Notes: generated from the sequence alone by a model not told the origin. A DNA stretch of 42,678 bases from a bacterium UBP8_UBA817 (GCA_945888995.1 CAMDBA010000010.1:1-42678), one strand, 5' to 3'; positions 1-8,844 are shown, numbered from the stretch's first letter. Numbers and translations are program-made.

Positions 1-2
1 AC

Positions 3-149
3 GGCGTAGAAATGGTTATGCCTGGCGATAACATTAGTATTGAAGTAGAACTTATTATACCGGTCGCTTGTGAAGAAGGATTGCGATTTGCAATTCGTGA
101 AGGCGGACGGACAGTCGGTGCTGGGGTTGTAACCCAGATTATCGAATAG
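3..149 (+). CDS. tuf: Elongation factor Tu, C-terminal fragment
   Basis: Only the last 48 residues and the TAG stop are inside the window; the gene runs in from the left edge. The visible part reads as the EF-Tu third domain, including a VMPGD segment, the [14 protein letters not shown] segment and an end in VTQIIE, all of which are standard EF-Tu. EF-Tu carries aminoacyl-tRNA to the ribosome A site as a GTP complex. Its place just ahead of rpsJ is the usual str-to-S10 junction in many bacteria. Nothing odd is visible in this part. Confidence 0.95.
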   Translation, partial: GVEMVMPGDNISIEVELIIPVACEEGLRFAIREGGRTVGAGVVTQIIE

Positions 150-172
150 CTCTGGGGTAGTTAGGAATTATC

Positions 173-499
173 ATGAAGGAAAAAAACTCGAAAGAGCAGA
201 AGATACGAATTAGACTAAAGGCTTTTGATCATCGTATTATTGATCAATCTGCTGAAAAGATAGTCATTACTGCACAGCGTTCAGGCGCAAAGGTTTTGGG
301 GCCAGTGCCATTGCCAATCGTGAAAAAGGTTTGGTGCGTTTTGAAATCACCACACGTTGATAAACGGGGTGGGGAGCATTATGAGATTCGAATTCATAAG
401 CGGTTGATCGATATTATTGATCCGCCAGCTTCGACAGTTGATGCATTAATGCAGTTGGACTTGCCAGCTGGGGTTGATGTCGAGATTAAGTTAAACTGA
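173..499 (+). CDS. rpsJ: 30S ribosomal protein S10 (NusE)
   Basis: Protein of 108 residues. The [11 protein letters not shown] start, the GPVPLP loop and the [18 protein letters not shown] ending are hallmarks of S10. S10 sits in the 30S head and, as NusE, pairs with NusB on boxA of rRNA transcripts, which matters here because boxA-like sites occur at the rRNA locus downstream. The loop after GPVPLP reads IVKKVWCVL where many S10 proteins have a TRKERFTVL-type sequence, so the tip is somewhat divergent. It follows tuf by 23 bases and opens the S10 operon. Confidence 0.97.
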   Translation: MKEKNSKEQKIRIRLKAFDHRIIDQSAEKIVITAQRSGAKVLGPVPLPIVKKVWCVLKSPHVDKRGGEHYEIRIHKRLIDIIDPPASTVDALMQLDLPAGVDVEIKLN

Positions 500-515
500 G
501 TTGTGTTAGGGTGTA

Positions 516-1139
516 ATGATGAATAAATTTATTTTGGCAGAGAAGTTGGGTATGACCCAAGTATTTGATCCTCAGGATGGTGTGGTGGTTCCCGTAACTG
601 TTCTAAAGGCATTGGAAACGAAAGTTTTGCAGGTTAAGGAAGTGAATTCTTTAGGTGCTAAGAACCTTGAGGTTGCTTTCGTTAAAGTATTAGCAAAAAA
701 ACTTTCGAAACCTCGGTTGGGATTTTTTGCAAAACATGGGGCTGATCCATATAAGCATGTTAAAGAAATTCGGCTAAGCAAAGGTTCTGCTTTGGAGTCT
801 GCTTCTGAATTGAGTTTAGACTCGTTTGAGCTTAATGAACTTGTAAATGTTCGCTCGAAATCTATTGGCAAAGGTTTTGCCGGTACGATTAAACGATGGA
901 ACTTTAGTCGAGGTCCTATGAGTCATGGTTCTAAGAGTCATCGTATTCCTGGCTCAATCGGCGGGGGCACAACCCCCGGACGTGTTTTAAAAGGCAAAAA
1001 AATGGCTGGGCAATTGGGTAACGAATTTGTTACTGTCCGAAATTTAAAAGTAGTTAATATTGATACGGCATCAGGGTTGTTGTATGTTCGTGGTGCCGTC
1101 CCAGGTAAGAAAAAAAACATAGTGGAGATCTATAACTAA
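516..1139 (+). CDS. rplC: 50S ribosomal protein L3
   Basis: Protein of 207 residues, normal for L3. It starts with the typical LAEKLGMTQVF and contains the long basic loop with GPMSHGSKSHRIPGSIG that reaches toward the peptidyl transferase centre. Two adjacent ATG codons (516 and 519) could each serve as start; the first is used here. L3 is an early assembly protein of the 50S subunit. The next gene begins one base after its stop, so translation is probably coupled. Confidence 0.97.
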   Translation: MMNKFILAEKLGMTQVFDPQDGVVVPVTVLKALETKVLQVKEVNSLGAKNLEVAFVKVLAKKLSKPRLGFFAKHGADPYKHVKEIRLSKGSALESASELSLDSFELNELVNVRSKSIGKGFAGTIKRWNFSRGPMSHGSKSHRIPGSIGGGTTPGRVLKGKKMAGQLGNEFVTVRNLKVVNIDTASGLLYVRGAVPGKKKNIVEIYN

Positions 1140-1140
1140 G

Positions 1141-1722
1141 ATGGCCGAGAAGCTTGTATATAAACTTTCTAATTTTCCTGAACAGGGGCCTGTTGAATTA
1201 AATCAGCACGTTTCTTATTTGATGTTGAAATATCAGGCAGCTGCAAAGCGTCAAGGTACCGCGTCAACAAAGACGCGTAGTGAGGTTTCTGGCGGAGGTG
1301 CTAAGCCGTATAAGCAAAAAGGCACGGGTAATGCCCGTCGAGGTACCAATCGGACTCCTTTAAGACCTGGTGGGGCTATTGTTTTTGGCCCGAAACCACG
1401 GTCATATGCGCATAGTCTTAATCATAAATTAGTAAAAGCGGGAATTGCAAATGTGATGGCTTTCTTTGCGTCAAAGATAAGTGTTTTGTCTTATGAGCAA
1501 GGAGTAGCTTTGAAAACGCGTAATTTTGCTCCCTTGTTTGCGGAAGCCGGTAAAGTTTATGTGATTCTTCAGTCTGAAGATTTATATGTAGCTTTACGGA
1601 ACTTCAACAAGATTAGAATTGGGACGCCGAATGCTATTGATTTGGCTTGGTTAATTGATGCGGACAAGGTTTATATAGAAGAATCTGCTGTTCCTGTCTT
1701 GGTAGAAAGGTTTGGTGGCTGA
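1141..1722 (+). CDS. rplD: 50S ribosomal protein L4
   Basis: Protein of 193 residues in the normal order between L3 and L23. The tunnel-lining loop is clear: STKTRSEVSGGGAKPYKQKGTGNARRG, followed by GGAIVFGPKPRSY. L4 binds 23S rRNA domain I and in some bacteria also represses its own operon; no leader for such control lies in the window because the operon start is probably upstream of tuf. It ends two bases before the chosen rplW start. Confidence 0.96.
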   Translation: MAEKLVYKLSNFPEQGPVELNQHVSYLMLKYQAAAKRQGTASTKTRSEVSGGGAKPYKQKGTGNARRGTNRTPLRPGGAIVFGPKPRSYAHSLNHKLVKAGIANVMAFFASKISVLSYEQGVALKTRNFAPLFAEAGKVYVILQSEDLYVALRNFNKIRIGTPNAIDLAWLIDADKVYIEESAVPVLVERFGG

Positions 1723-1723
1723 T

Positions 1724-1984
1724 ATGTTAGTTTTGAAACCGGTTATAACGGAAAAGACGAGCGCGATGGCGCAGCGTAATGTATATGTTTTTTCTACGTC
1801 GACGAAAGTTAATAAAGTCGCTGTAAAGCAATATATTAAATCTGTTTATGGTGTTGATGCTAAGCGCGTTAACACATTGGTGTCTAAGGGAAAACGTGTT
1901 GTAAGAGGGCGTGTTCAGGGTCATACAGGGAGCCTTAAAAAGGTATTTGTTGAAATTCCTGAAGGACAATCTTTAAGTCTGTAG
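1724..1984 (+). CDS. rplW: 50S ribosomal protein L23
   Basis: Protein of 86 residues beginning LVLKPVITEKT, the standard L23 opening. I chose the ATG at 1724, just after the L4 stop, over an in-frame TTG at 1712 that would add four residues and overlap rplD. L23 lies at the peptide exit and docks trigger factor and SRP. The basic loop RVVRGRVQGHTGSLKKVFV, matching the conserved GRxxGxxxxxKKA(Y/F)V segment, is present. Confidence 0.95.
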   Translation: MLVLKPVITEKTSAMAQRNVYVFSTSTKVNKVAVKQYIKSVYGVDAKRVNTLVSKGKRVVRGRVQGHTGSLKKVFVEIPEGQSLSL

Positions 1985-1998
1985 GATAGAGGGTTAAA

Positions 1999-2826
1999 AT
2001 GGCTATAGTTGTAGTAAAACCAAATACGGCAGGTCAGCGTGGTACAGTTAACAATCTTCATGTTGAGTTAACAAAAACTGAACCAAGCCGTCAGCATCTT
2101 GTAAAAGTGAAAAAGCACAGTGGTCGAAATAACACTGGGCGGGTTACGGTTAGACATCGTGGCGGTGGGGCTAAGCGTATATATCGTTTAATTGATTTTA
2201 AACGACGCACTCATCAAATTGAAGGTGTGCTAAGCAGTATAGAATATGACCCAAATCGAAGTGCATATATTTCACTTGTAAAATATCGTAATGGCGCAGA
2301 TGCGTATATTTTAACGCCTCATGGTGTTAAGGTTGGAACGATAGTAAAGAGTGGGGATGATATTGAAGTTAAGCCCGGTAATGCCGGACGTCTCGCTAAC
2401 CTTCCACTTGGCTCCGTAATTCACAATATTGAACTTGTGGAATATGGCGGCGCAAAATTGGTTCGTTCTGCAGGCACCTATGCAACGTTAGTCGCTAAAA
2501 ATGATAATTATGCGACTATTAAACTTCCTTCCGGTGAACTTCGGTTGATTCATTTACGATGCTTTGCCACTCTTGGCCAAGTTAGTAATGTTGATCATCG
2601 GAACGTTAAGTTGGGTAAAGCTGGTCGGTCACGTTGGAAGGGGCGTCGCTCTACTGTTAGAGGGGCCGTTATGAATGCTTGTGATCACCCTCATGGCGGT
2701 GGTGAAGGTAAGGCCCCTGTGGGTCGTACGGGTCCTATGACTCCTTGGGGGAAACCTGCGCATGGATATAAAACGCGTAATAAGAAAAATGTAACAAATC
2801 GCTTCATTTTGCGGCGAGGAAAGTAG
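1999..2826 (+). CDS. rplB: 50S ribosomal protein L2
   Basis: Protein of 275 residues, full length. It carries the HSGRNNTGRVTVRHRGGGAKR segment near residue 40 and the catalytic-centre loop with DHPHGGGEGKAPVGR near residue 225; the conserved His of that loop is intact. L2 supports 50S assembly and peptidyl transfer. The spacing to rplW (14 bases) and rpsS (9 bases) fits one operon. Confidence 0.97.
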   Translation: MAIVVVKPNTAGQRGTVNNLHVELTKTEPSRQHLVKVKKHSGRNNTGRVTVRHRGGGAKRIYRLIDFKRRTHQIEGVLSSIEYDPNRSAYISLVKYRNGADAYILTPHGVKVGTIVKSGDDIEVKPGNAGRLANLPLGSVIHNIELVEYGGAKLVRSAGTYATLVAKNDNYATIKLPSGELRLIHLRCFATLGQVSNVDHRNVKLGKAGRSRWKGRRSTVRGAVMNACDHPHGGGEGKAPVGRTGPMTPWGKPAHGYKTRNKKNVTNRFILRRGK

Positions 2827-2835
2827 GGAAACAGT

Positions 2836-3099
2836 TTGGCTAGATCGAGTAAAAAAGGGCCTTTTGTGGACCAACATCTTTTAGATAAGGTGTTAGAAAA
2901 TCAAGAGTCTCAAAAAAAGATGATTAAGACTTGGTCACGTCGTTCTACGATTATTCCTGAGATGATTGGGTTTACGTTGGCGATTCATAATGGAGCAAAA
3001 CATATTCCGGTTTTTATTACCGAAGATATGGTGGGGCATAAACTTGGCGAATTTGCTTTAACTCGGAAGTTTAGAGGACATTCCGGGGATAAAAGATAG
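2836..3099 (+). CDS. rpsS: 30S ribosomal protein S19
   Basis: Protein of 87 residues starting at TTG with [11 protein letters not shown], the standard S19 opening. The centre has [16 protein letters not shown] and the end has [18 protein letters not shown], both diagnostic. S19 contacts S13 and the A-site side of the 30S head. No ATG or GTG precedes the conserved opening, so TTG is the start. It is one of at least four TTG-started ribosomal genes in the cluster. Confidence 0.96.
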   Translation: MARSSKKGPFVDQHLLDKVLENQESQKKMIKTWSRRSTIIPEMIGFTLAIHNGAKHIPVFITEDMVGHKLGEFALTRKFRGHSGDKR

Positions 3100-3111
3100 A
3101 GGGGATAAAAG

Positions 3112-3462
3112 TTGAAACAAAGTTTTAAAGCAAATGCAAAATATATACGGATCTCTCCTTTTAAACTAAGGAGAGTCGCAAACCTGGTCCGTGGACGTCG
3201 TGCCTCTGAAGCAGTCTCGATTCTATCGAGCCTTCCTCACAAAGGTGCCGACATTGTTAAAGCGGTAGTCGTTTCTGCCGTAGCAAACGCTAAGCATAAT
3301 CATGGCGCGGTTTCTTCTGAATTTGAGATTACCAAGTTATTGATTAATGAAGGACCTCGTATTAAACGGGTTCAGCCGCGTGCTCGTGGGCGTGCATTCT
3401 CTATTATTAAGCGTACAAGTCATGTTGTAATTGAAATTCAAGAAGTCGGGGGAGTGATTTAA
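3112..3462 (+). CDS. rplV: 50S ribosomal protein L22
   Basis: Protein of 116 residues, TTG start with a GAGGGGAT ribosome-binding site just ahead. The tunnel hairpin is visible in EGPRIKRVQPRARGRAFSIIKRTSHVVIEI. L22 lines the nascent-peptide tunnel with L4. Its stop is directly followed by the rpsC ATG with no gap, which predicts tight translational coupling. Confidence 0.96.
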   Translation: MKQSFKANAKYIRISPFKLRRVANLVRGRRASEAVSILSSLPHKGADIVKAVVVSAVANAKHNHGAVSSEFEITKLLINEGPRIKRVQPRARGRAFSIIKRTSHVVIEIQEVGGVI

Positions 3463-4128
3463 ATGGGCCAGAAGGCCAACCCAATTTTAATGCGTTTAGG
3501 TATTATTCGAGAATCGGATAGTATCTGGTTTGGAACTCGTCAGTATTCCGAGTATTTACTTGAAGATTTAGAAATTCGCAAGTATTTAAAGAATGAACTG
3601 AAGCGTGCGGCCGTATCTAATTTGAAAATTAAACGACGTGCCGATCAGCTAGTAATTGATGTTTTTTCTGCGCGGCCTGGTGTTGTAATTGGTAAAGGCG
3701 GCAGTGATGTTGTGTTTATTAAAGAAGAACTGAGCAAGTTAACAGGTAAAAAAGTTCAGATTAATATTATCGAAGAGCGTGATCCTGATTTATCGTCACG
3801 CCTTTTAGCGGAGTCTACAACTTCTCAGCTGGAACGCCGTATTCCATTTCGTCGTGCAATGAAACAAATCGTTCAGCGTGCGATGCGTGCCGGCGCTAAG
3901 GGTGTGAAGGTTTCTTGTTCCGGTCGTTTAGGAGGAGCTGAAATTGCTCGAACTGAATGGTACCGAGAAGGTAAAGTTCCATTGCATACTTTACGCTCTA
4001 ATATTGATTATGCTTTTACGGAAGCATTAACGACATATGGCAAAATAGGTGTTAAAGTATGGGTCTATAAAGGTGATATTTTTGCTGCGAAAGCACCAAA
4101 GGGTGCTGTTGAAGTAGAAGCTCAGTAA
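3463..4128 (+). CDS. rpsC: 30S ribosomal protein S3
   Basis: Protein of 221 residues, starting GQKANPI and with the KH-domain core VVIGKGGSDV (GXXG loop) near residue 75. The C-terminal domain holds GAKGVKVSCSGRLGGAEIARTEW and IDYAFTEALTTYGKIGVKVW. S3 forms the mRNA entry channel with S4 and S5. Length and order are as expected in the S10 operon. Confidence 0.97.
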   Translation: MGQKANPILMRLGIIRESDSIWFGTRQYSEYLLEDLEIRKYLKNELKRAAVSNLKIKRRADQLVIDVFSARPGVVIGKGGSDVVFIKEELSKLTGKKVQINIIEERDPDLSSRLLAESTTSQLERRIPFRRAMKQIVQRAMRAGAKGVKVSCSGRLGGAEIARTEWYREGKVPLHTLRSNIDYAFTEALTTYGKIGVKVWVYKGDIFAAKAPKGAVEVEAQ

Positions 4129-4151
4129 ATTAAGATTATCGGAGAAACGTT

Positions 4152-4559
4152 ATGTTGATGCCTAAAAAGACAAAGTACAGGAAGACCCAAAGAGGGCGAA
4201 ATCGTGGTAAGGCCACGAGTGGAAATTATGTGGCTTTCGGCGATTTTGGTTTACAGTCTCTCGAGAATTCATGGATTACGGATCGTCAAATTGAATCTGC
4301 CCGTCGAGCCATTACCCGACACATTAAAAGAGGTGGTAAAGTTTGGATTCGGATTTTTCCTGATAAGAGTGTGACTAAATTACCGGCTGAAACCCGTATG
4401 GGTAAAGGTAAAGGAAGTCCTGAGTTTTGGGTTTCCGTTGTTAAGGCCGGTCATATGCTGTTTGAGCTGACAGGCGTCAGTGCAGAAGTTGCTCGTGAAG
4501 CATTTCGTCTAGCGGCTTACAAACTTCCGGTGAGTACTAAGTTTGTGGAAAAGGAATAA
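4152..4559 (+). CDS. rplP: 50S ribosomal protein L16
   Basis: Protein of 135 residues. It opens [19 protein letters not shown] and contains the conserved [10 protein letters not shown] and [13 protein letters not shown] motifs. L16 lies beside the A site and the central protuberance. A start at the second ATG (4158) is possible, but the MLMPK opening is common in the family. It precedes rpmC by six bases. Confidence 0.96.
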   Translation: MLMPKKTKYRKTQRGRNRGKATSGNYVAFGDFGLQSLENSWITDRQIESARRAITRHIKRGGKVWIRIFPDKSVTKLPAETRMGKGKGSPEFWVSVVKAGHMLFELTGVSAEVAREAFRLAAYKLPVSTKFVEKE

Positions 4560-4565
4560 CGTTTT

Positions 4566-4730
4566 ATGTCCAATCAAGAGTTGTTAAAAGATGTACAGAG
4601 TAAAAAGGCTGAACTAGGCCACCTCTATATTAAGCTTTATGCGGGAGAGCTGAAAAATACTGCTGAAATCAGACGGCACAAAAAAGAAATCGCAAGATTA
4701 TATACGCGATTTAATGCGAAGGAGAGTTAA
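4566..4730 (+). CDS. rpmC: 50S ribosomal protein L29
   Basis: Small gene of 54 codons found by reading the gap between rplP and rpsQ. The protein begins MSNQELLKDVQSKKAEL, has the helix with a family-like L..L(Y/R)..LYAGELKNTAEIRRHKKEIARLYT pattern, and ends AKES. L29 is a two-helix protein at the tunnel exit and is a docking point for targeting factors. Order L16-L29-S17 is the normal one. Its stop lies one base before the TTG start of rpsQ. Confidence 0.92.
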   Translation: MSNQELLKDVQSKKAELGHLYIKLYAGELKNTAEIRRHKKEIARLYTRFNAKES

Positions 4731-4731
4731 G

Positions 4732-5016
4732 TTGGAAGAACGGCGTCCTCGAAAGACGAAGATCGGCATTGTTGTTAAGAAATCCAGTGACAAGACTATT
4801 TGTGTTAAAGTCCAGGATGTCAAAACCCATGCTCGATTTAAAAAAACAATTAAGATATTTAAAAAATATCTCGTTCATGATGAATTGGGGCAAAGCGTAG
4901 TTGGCGATAATGTTGTTATCGCTTCGTCTCGTCCTATTAGTAAGCTTAAACACTGGCGGTTACTTAACATTGTTGGGAGTGCTCAGTCGGCCTCTTCTGA
5001 AGGGGAAGTGGCATGA
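4732..5016 (+). CDS. rpsQ: 30S ribosomal protein S17
   Basis: Protein of about 94 residues. I chose TTG at 4732 because an AAGGAGAG ribosome-binding site ends about seven bases before it and the protein then begins [14 protein letters not shown], as S17 does. An upstream ATG at 4714 lies inside rpmC and its ribosome-binding site. S17 is a primary 16S-binding OB-fold protein; the [11 protein letters not shown] and [15 protein letters not shown] segments are typical. The stop overlaps the start of rplN (ATGA). Confidence 0.93.
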   Translation: MEERRPRKTKIGIVVKKSSDKTICVKVQDVKTHARFKKTIKIFKKYLVHDELGQSVVGDNVVIASSRPISKLKHWRLLNIVGSAQSASSEGEVA

Positions 5017-5381
5017 TTCAAACAGAAACTCGACTTAACGTAGCAGATAACTCGGGCGCAAAAGAAGTATTATGTATTCATGTTTTGGGTGGTACTAATC
5101 GTCGGTACGCAAGGGTCGGCGATAAAATTATCGCCGTTGTAAAACGGGCGATACCTCGAGGACAGGTTAAGAAAAGTGAAGTCGTGACCTGTGTTGTGGT
5201 TAGGACTGTTCGTGATTTAAAGCGTCCGGATGGTAGTGTGGTTCGGTTTGACGATAATGCTGTTGTAATTGTGAACAAAGAAGGTAATCCTCGTGCAACG
5301 CGTATATTTGGGCCGATCCCAAGGGAATTGCGCGATAAGCAGTATATGAAAATTATTTCTTTGGCTGAAGAAGTTGTCTAG
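5013..5381 (+). CDS. rplN: 50S ribosomal protein L14
   Basis: Protein of 122 residues, the canonical length. It opens [22 protein letters not shown] and ends with [24 protein letters not shown]14 sits at the subunit interface and is the site where silencing factor RsfS binds in other bacteria. It overlaps the rpsQ stop by four bases and is followed by rplX nine bases later. Confidence 0.97.
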   Translation: MIQTETRLNVADNSGAKEVLCIHVLGGTNRRYARVGDKIIAVVKRAIPRGQVKKSEVVTCVVVRTVRDLKRPDGSVVRFDDNAVVIVNKEGNPRATRIFGPIPRELRDKQYMKIISLAEEVV

Positions 5382-5390
5382 GAGAATATT

Positions 5391-5699
5391 ATGAACAAGT
5401 ACAGGAAAGGTGATGTGGTTACTGTTATTTCCGGAAAAGAAAAAGGGAAAACAGCAACTATTCAGAAAGTATTAGTTGAACAGGCGAAGGTTGTTTTAGA
5501 TAAAGCTAATTTAGTAAAACGTCATTTAAAACCTCGTCAAGACTTTCAAGGCGGTATTGTTGAGATGCCTTCTCCAATGCCTTGGTCTAAAGTTATGTTG
5601 GCTTGTAAGAAGTGTGATCGACCCGTAAAGGTCAAAATCGTCATTGAAAATGGTGTGAAGCATCGTCAGTGTAAGCTGTGCGGTGAGTCTCTTAGTTAG
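5391..5699 (+). CDS. rplX: 50S ribosomal protein L24
   Basis: Protein of 102 residues with an N-terminal KOW motif (KGDVVTVISGKEKGK). The C-terminal part carries two Cys pairs, CKKC and CKLC, consistent with the zinc-binding variant of L24 seen in many bacteria. L24 starts 50S assembly and lies at the tunnel exit. Several other proteins in this cluster (S14, S4, L36, Adk) also keep Cys-type metal sites. Confidence 0.96.
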   Translation: MNKYRKGDVVTVISGKEKGKTATIQKVLVEQAKVVLDKANLVKRHLKPRQDFQGGIVEMPSPMPWSKVMLACKKCDRPVKVKIVIENGVKHRQCKLCGESLS

Positions 5700-5715
5700 G
5701 TAAAAGAGGTAGAAT

Positions 5716-6258
5716 ATGCAAGACTTAAAATCGCGGTATAAAGATGAAATTGTAAAAGAGTTATACGAAACGTTTGAATATGCGAACGTAATGCAGGTTC
5801 CTAAAGTTGTAAAAGTTGTCATTAATCGACGGCTTGGAGAAGCTTTAACGAACTCTAGACTTATTGACATTACATTAGATCAGTTTCGTGCTATTTCAGG
5901 CCAAAAGCCTGTTTTAACCTTAGCTAAAGAATCCGTTTCAAACTTTAAAGTTCGAAAAGGTCAGGCCATCGGATGTAAAGTCACGATGCGTGGTGATAAG
6001 ATGTATGACTTTTTGACAAAGTTATTCAACGTAGCGCTTCCGACAATTCGAGATTTTCGGGGTTTGCCCGAGAATTCATTCGATCATCATGGTAATTATA
6101 ATTTTGGTTTAAAAGAAACTGTTATTTTTCCTGAGATCCGCGATGAGGATAAGCAAATGGGTATGGACATTTGTATCGTGACAACGGCGAAAACAAAAAA
6201 AGAAGCTCGGCTTTTGTTGTCTTTAATGGGCTTACCATTTCGTCAGCAAAATCAATAG
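5716..6258 (+). CDS. rplE: 50S ribosomal protein L5
   Basis: Protein of 180 residues, normal for L5. It has the KVVKVVINRRLGEA opening strand, the SGQKPVLTLAKESVSNFKVRKGQAIGCKVTMRG centre and RDFRGLPENSFDHHGNYNFGL. L5 binds 5S rRNA in the central protuberance. NRRLGEA stands where most L5 proteins have N-x-G-[VL]-GEA, a mild change. It sits 16 bases after rplX. Confidence 0.96.
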   Translation: MQDLKSRYKDEIVKELYETFEYANVMQVPKVVKVVINRRLGEALTNSRLIDITLDQFRAISGQKPVLTLAKESVSNFKVRKGQAIGCKVTMRGDKMYDFLTKLFNVALPTIRDFRGLPENSFDHHGNYNFGLKETVIFPEIRDEDKQMGMDICIVTTAKTKKEARLLLSLMGLPFRQQNQ

Positions 6259-6272
6259 AACTGGAGTAATCG

Positions 6273-6455
6273 ATGGCAAAAATTTCAATGGTGTGTAAGA
6301 ATAACCGAAAAGTGGGTACCGTACAGCATCGTAATCGATGTAATGTTTGTGGCCGACCACGAGGATATCTTCGGTTTTTTGGTGTATGTAGAATTTGTTT
6401 TAGAACGTTAGCCGGGTCAGGGTTGCTGCCAGGCGTAACGAAATCATCTTGGTAG
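6273..6455 (+). CDS. rpsN: 30S ribosomal protein S14, zinc-binding short type
   Basis: Short 60-residue S14 of the type Z class. It has two CxxC pairs (CNVC and CRIC) that bind zinc, and ends [11 protein letters not shown] like others of the class. S14 sits in the 30S head next to S3 and S10. The long, Cys-less form is not present in the window. The order L5-S14-S8 is standard for the spc operon. Confidence 0.96.
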   Translation: MAKISMVCKNNRKVGTVQHRNRCNVCGRPRGYLRFFGVCRICFRTLAGSGLLPGVTKSSW

Positions 6456-6468
6456 AAGGAGAACGGAA

Positions 6469-6870
6469 GTGACTCTGTCAGATCCCATTGCAGACATGTT
6501 TACGCGTATTCGAAATGCGCTTGCTGTGCGTCATGATGACGTATACATTCCTTATTCTAAACTTAAACTTGCGATTATAAAGATTCTGAAAGAAGAAGGC
6601 TTTATCAAGCATTTTGAAGTTTTGAGTGAAGATCTTAAGAAAAGAACGATTCGTGTTGTTTTAAAATATGCACCTAATGGACAACCTCTTATTCGGACAA
6701 TTAAGCGGGTAAGTAAAGTTGGTAAACGCCATTATGTACAAAAGTCAGAGATCCCTAAAGTGTTAAATGGATTTGGTATTAATTTTATTTCCACTTCAAA
6801 AGGAATTATGACCGGAATGAAAGCTCGTCTAAATAATGTTGGTGGTGAGCTGATCGGTGAGGTGTCATAA
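6469..6870 (+). CDS. rpsH: 30S ribosomal protein S8
   Basis: Protein of 133 residues beginning at GTG with TLSDPIADMFTRIRNA. The C-terminal STSKGIMTGMKARLNNVGGELIGEV is diagnostic. S8 binds the central domain of 16S and in E. coli also represses the spc operon by binding an rRNA-like site near rplE; I did not recognise that site here. It is followed by rplF after two bases. Confidence 0.96.
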   Translation: MTLSDPIADMFTRIRNALAVRHDDVYIPYSKLKLAIIKILKEEGFIKHFEVLSEDLKKRTIRVVLKYAPNGQPLIRTIKRVSKVGKRHYVQKSEIPKVLNGFGINFISTSKGIMTGMKARLNNVGGELIGEVS

Positions 6871-6872
6871 CC

Positions 6873-7406
6873 ATGTCTAGAATAGGAAAATTACCCGTAG
6901 ACATTAAAGATTTAGAGGTTAACGTCCAAGGAACGCATCTTGTTGTTAAGGGGCCTAAGGGTGTTCTTGAATTAACTTATGATGCTTCCATTAAGCTTGA
7001 ACAAAAAGATGGTTATTTAACTTTAATGAAGCAAGTTAATACCAAGGAGGCCTCTGCTAAGCATGGAATGTACCGCGCGCTAGTTGCAAATATGGTCCGC
7101 GGTGTGCGTGATGGGTTTGAAAAACAATTAGAGTTAGTCGGCGTTGGATACAAGGTTGTTCTTGAAGGTGTAGATCTTGTCTTTTCTCTTGGTTATTCTC
7201 ACCCGATTAAATTTCCAGCTCCTGCGGGGATTAAGTTTGAGTTAGAAGGTCAGACTAAGGTAAAGGTTATTGGTATTGATAAGCAGTTGGTTGGGCAGAC
7301 TGCTGCTAACATCCGCGAATTACGCCTCCCAGAGCCTTATAAAGGCAAAGGGGTTAAGTACATTGATGAAGTAATCCGTAAAAAACAAGGTAAGAGTGTG
7401 AAGTAA
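6873..7406 (+). CDS. rplF: 50S ribosomal protein L6
   Basis: Protein of 177 residues with two L6 repeats. It begins SRIGKLPV and ends in the signature PEPYKGKGVKYIDEVIRKKQGKSVK. L6 lies near the factor-binding site at the base of the L7/L12 stalk. Length, start and order are ordinary. Confidence 0.97.
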   Translation: MSRIGKLPVDIKDLEVNVQGTHLVVKGPKGVLELTYDASIKLEQKDGYLTLMKQVNTKEASAKHGMYRALVANMVRGVRDGFEKQLELVGVGYKVVLEGVDLVFSLGYSHPIKFPAPAGIKFELEGQTKVKVIGIDKQLVGQTAANIRELRLPEPYKGKGVKYIDEVIRKKQGKSVK

Positions 7407-7415
7407 GGAACGATT

Positions 7416-7736
7416 ATGTCAGTTAAAGCAAAACGTGTTAAAAAAACAAATATTAAAAGTACCGCAGATCGATTAAGGCTTTCAGTTTTTCGTAGTAATA
7501 GTAGTATCTACGCGCAAATTATTGATGATTCCTTAGGAAAAACAATTGTTGCCGCGTCATCACTGAAGGTTTCTGGCCAAAAGACAGAAAGTGCTAAGGC
7601 TACGGGCAAGCAAATCGCAGAACTTGCTCTTAAACAGGGTATTAAAAAAGTAGTGTTTGATCGGGGGGCATATCCCTATAAAGGTCGTATCAAAGCGTTG
7701 GCAGACGCTGCAAGAGAAACTGGATTATCTTTTTAG
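7416..7736 (+). CDS. rplR: 50S ribosomal protein L18
   Basis: Protein of 106 residues, slightly shorter than the usual 115-122 because the N-terminal basic arm is short. It keeps [18 protein letters not shown] in the middle and [24 protein letters not shown] at the end, both diagnostic. L18 with L5 delivers 5S rRNA into the 50S subunit. Confidence 0.95.
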   Translation: MSVKAKRVKKTNIKSTADRLRLSVFRSNSSIYAQIIDDSLGKTIVAASSLKVSGQKTESAKATGKQIAELALKQGIKKVVFDRGAYPYKGRIKALADAARETGLSF

Positions 7737-7745
7737 GAGTAAACT

Positions 7746-8396
7746 ATGACATCAGTATCTGATATGAAGACATCTGAAGAATCGCTTTTCGTTGAAAAGG
7801 TAATCCAGATTAGTCGTGTTAATAAAGTGGTAAAAGGCGGGAAGCGCTTAGCGTTTCGATCTTTAGTTATCGTTGGGGATACCAAAGGCCAGGTTGGTGT
7901 TGGGTTAGGTAAATCTAAAGAGGTTCCTATCGCAATTAAAAAAGCTATTGAAAAAGCTAAGAAAAGCATGATTTCTGTTCATTTGGTGGGAGGAACTATT
8001 CCTCATCAAGTTACGGGTGTTTTTGGCGCAGCGCGTGTTTTTCTTAAGCCAGCACCTCCGGGAACCGGAGTTATTGCGGGGGGCGCCGTTCGCATACTTT
8101 TAGAAGCATTAGGATTGCGCAATATTGTCGCGAAATCCCTAGGATCTGATTCTTCTATCAATACTGCAAGGGCCGCTCTTAATGGGCTTCTTCAACTTCG
8201 TAATTTAGAGGAAGAAATAAAGTTGCGGGGTAAAACCTTTAATGTTCGTTTCTTTAAAGATGAAGAGGGTTCCGATGCTCTATTTAAGGTGCCCACTTAT
8301 GTTAAACAAGAACAAAAACAGCCTCGACGACCTAGGCCAAAAGATGCGCCAAGAAGTCAAGTTGCAGAGGCAGATAGTGCGAAAGGGATCTCCTAA
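7746..8396 (+). CDS. rpsE: 30S ribosomal protein S5
   Basis: Protein of 216 residues, longer than E. coli S5 (167) because of extra residues at both ends; the C-terminal tail after about residue 180 is Pro, Arg and Gln rich. The core has [35 protein letters not shown] and [22 protein letters not shown]5 acts in decoding accuracy. The stop overlaps the rplO start by one base, and no L30 gene (rpmD), normally found here, is present. Confidence 0.95.
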   Translation: MTSVSDMKTSEESLFVEKVIQISRVNKVVKGGKRLAFRSLVIVGDTKGQVGVGLGKSKEVPIAIKKAIEKAKKSMISVHLVGGTIPHQVTGVFGAARVFLKPAPPGTGVIAGGAVRILLEALGLRNIVAKSLGSDSSINTARAALNGLLQLRNLEEEIKLRGKTFNVRFFKDEEGSDALFKVPTYVKQEQKQPRRPRPKDAPRSQVAEADSAKGIS

Positions 8397-8842
8397 TGAA
8401 ATTAAATGAGATTAGGCCTGCAGAAGGCGCAATAAAAAATCGTAAGCGACGTGGTCGTGGAAATGCATCCGGTCTAGGCGGGGAGTCTGGACGGGGACAT
8501 AAAGGTCAAAAAAGTAGAAGTGGATATTCTCAAAAGTTTGGATTTGAAGGTGGTCAGACACCTCTTTTTCGGCGTTTGCCAAAAAAACGCGGATTTAACC
8601 GGCATTATAAGGTCAGCTTTCTACCGATCAATTTGGATCGTTTAAACGTTTACCCTGAAGGAACTATTGTAGATCCAGCAAGGTTAGCTTTAGATGGAAT
8701 TATTAAATCTGAAAAGGATCTGGTAAAGATTCTTGGACAAGGCGTCCTGGAAAAGAAATTAACGATCAAGGCCCATGCTGTTTCTAAAACTGCATTAGCT
8801 GCACTTGAAAAAGTCGGGGCAAGTTTCGAACAACTTAGTTAA
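8396..8842 (+). CDS. rplO: 50S ribosomal protein L15
   Basis: Protein of 148 residues. The N-terminal GRGNASGLGGESGRGHKGQKSRSG arm and GFEGGQTPLFRRLPKRG-like segment are typical; the globular end is less conserved. L15 is a late-assembly protein in the centre of the 50S. It overlaps rpsE (TAATG), consistent with tight coupling and the loss of rpmD between them. Confidence 0.96.
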   Translation: MKLNEIRPAEGAIKNRKRRGRGNASGLGGESGRGHKGQKSRSGYSQKFGFEGGQTPLFRRLPKKRGFNRHYKVSFLPINLDRLNVYPEGTIVDPARLALDGIIKSEKDLVKILGQGVLEKKLTIKAHAVSKTALAALEKVGASFEQLS

Positions 8843-8844
8843 GG

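Noticed and set aside
572-871. Minus-strand open frames opposite rplC and other ribosomal genes
   Set aside because: Shadows of strongly conserved plus-strand genes; composition is unlike proteins.
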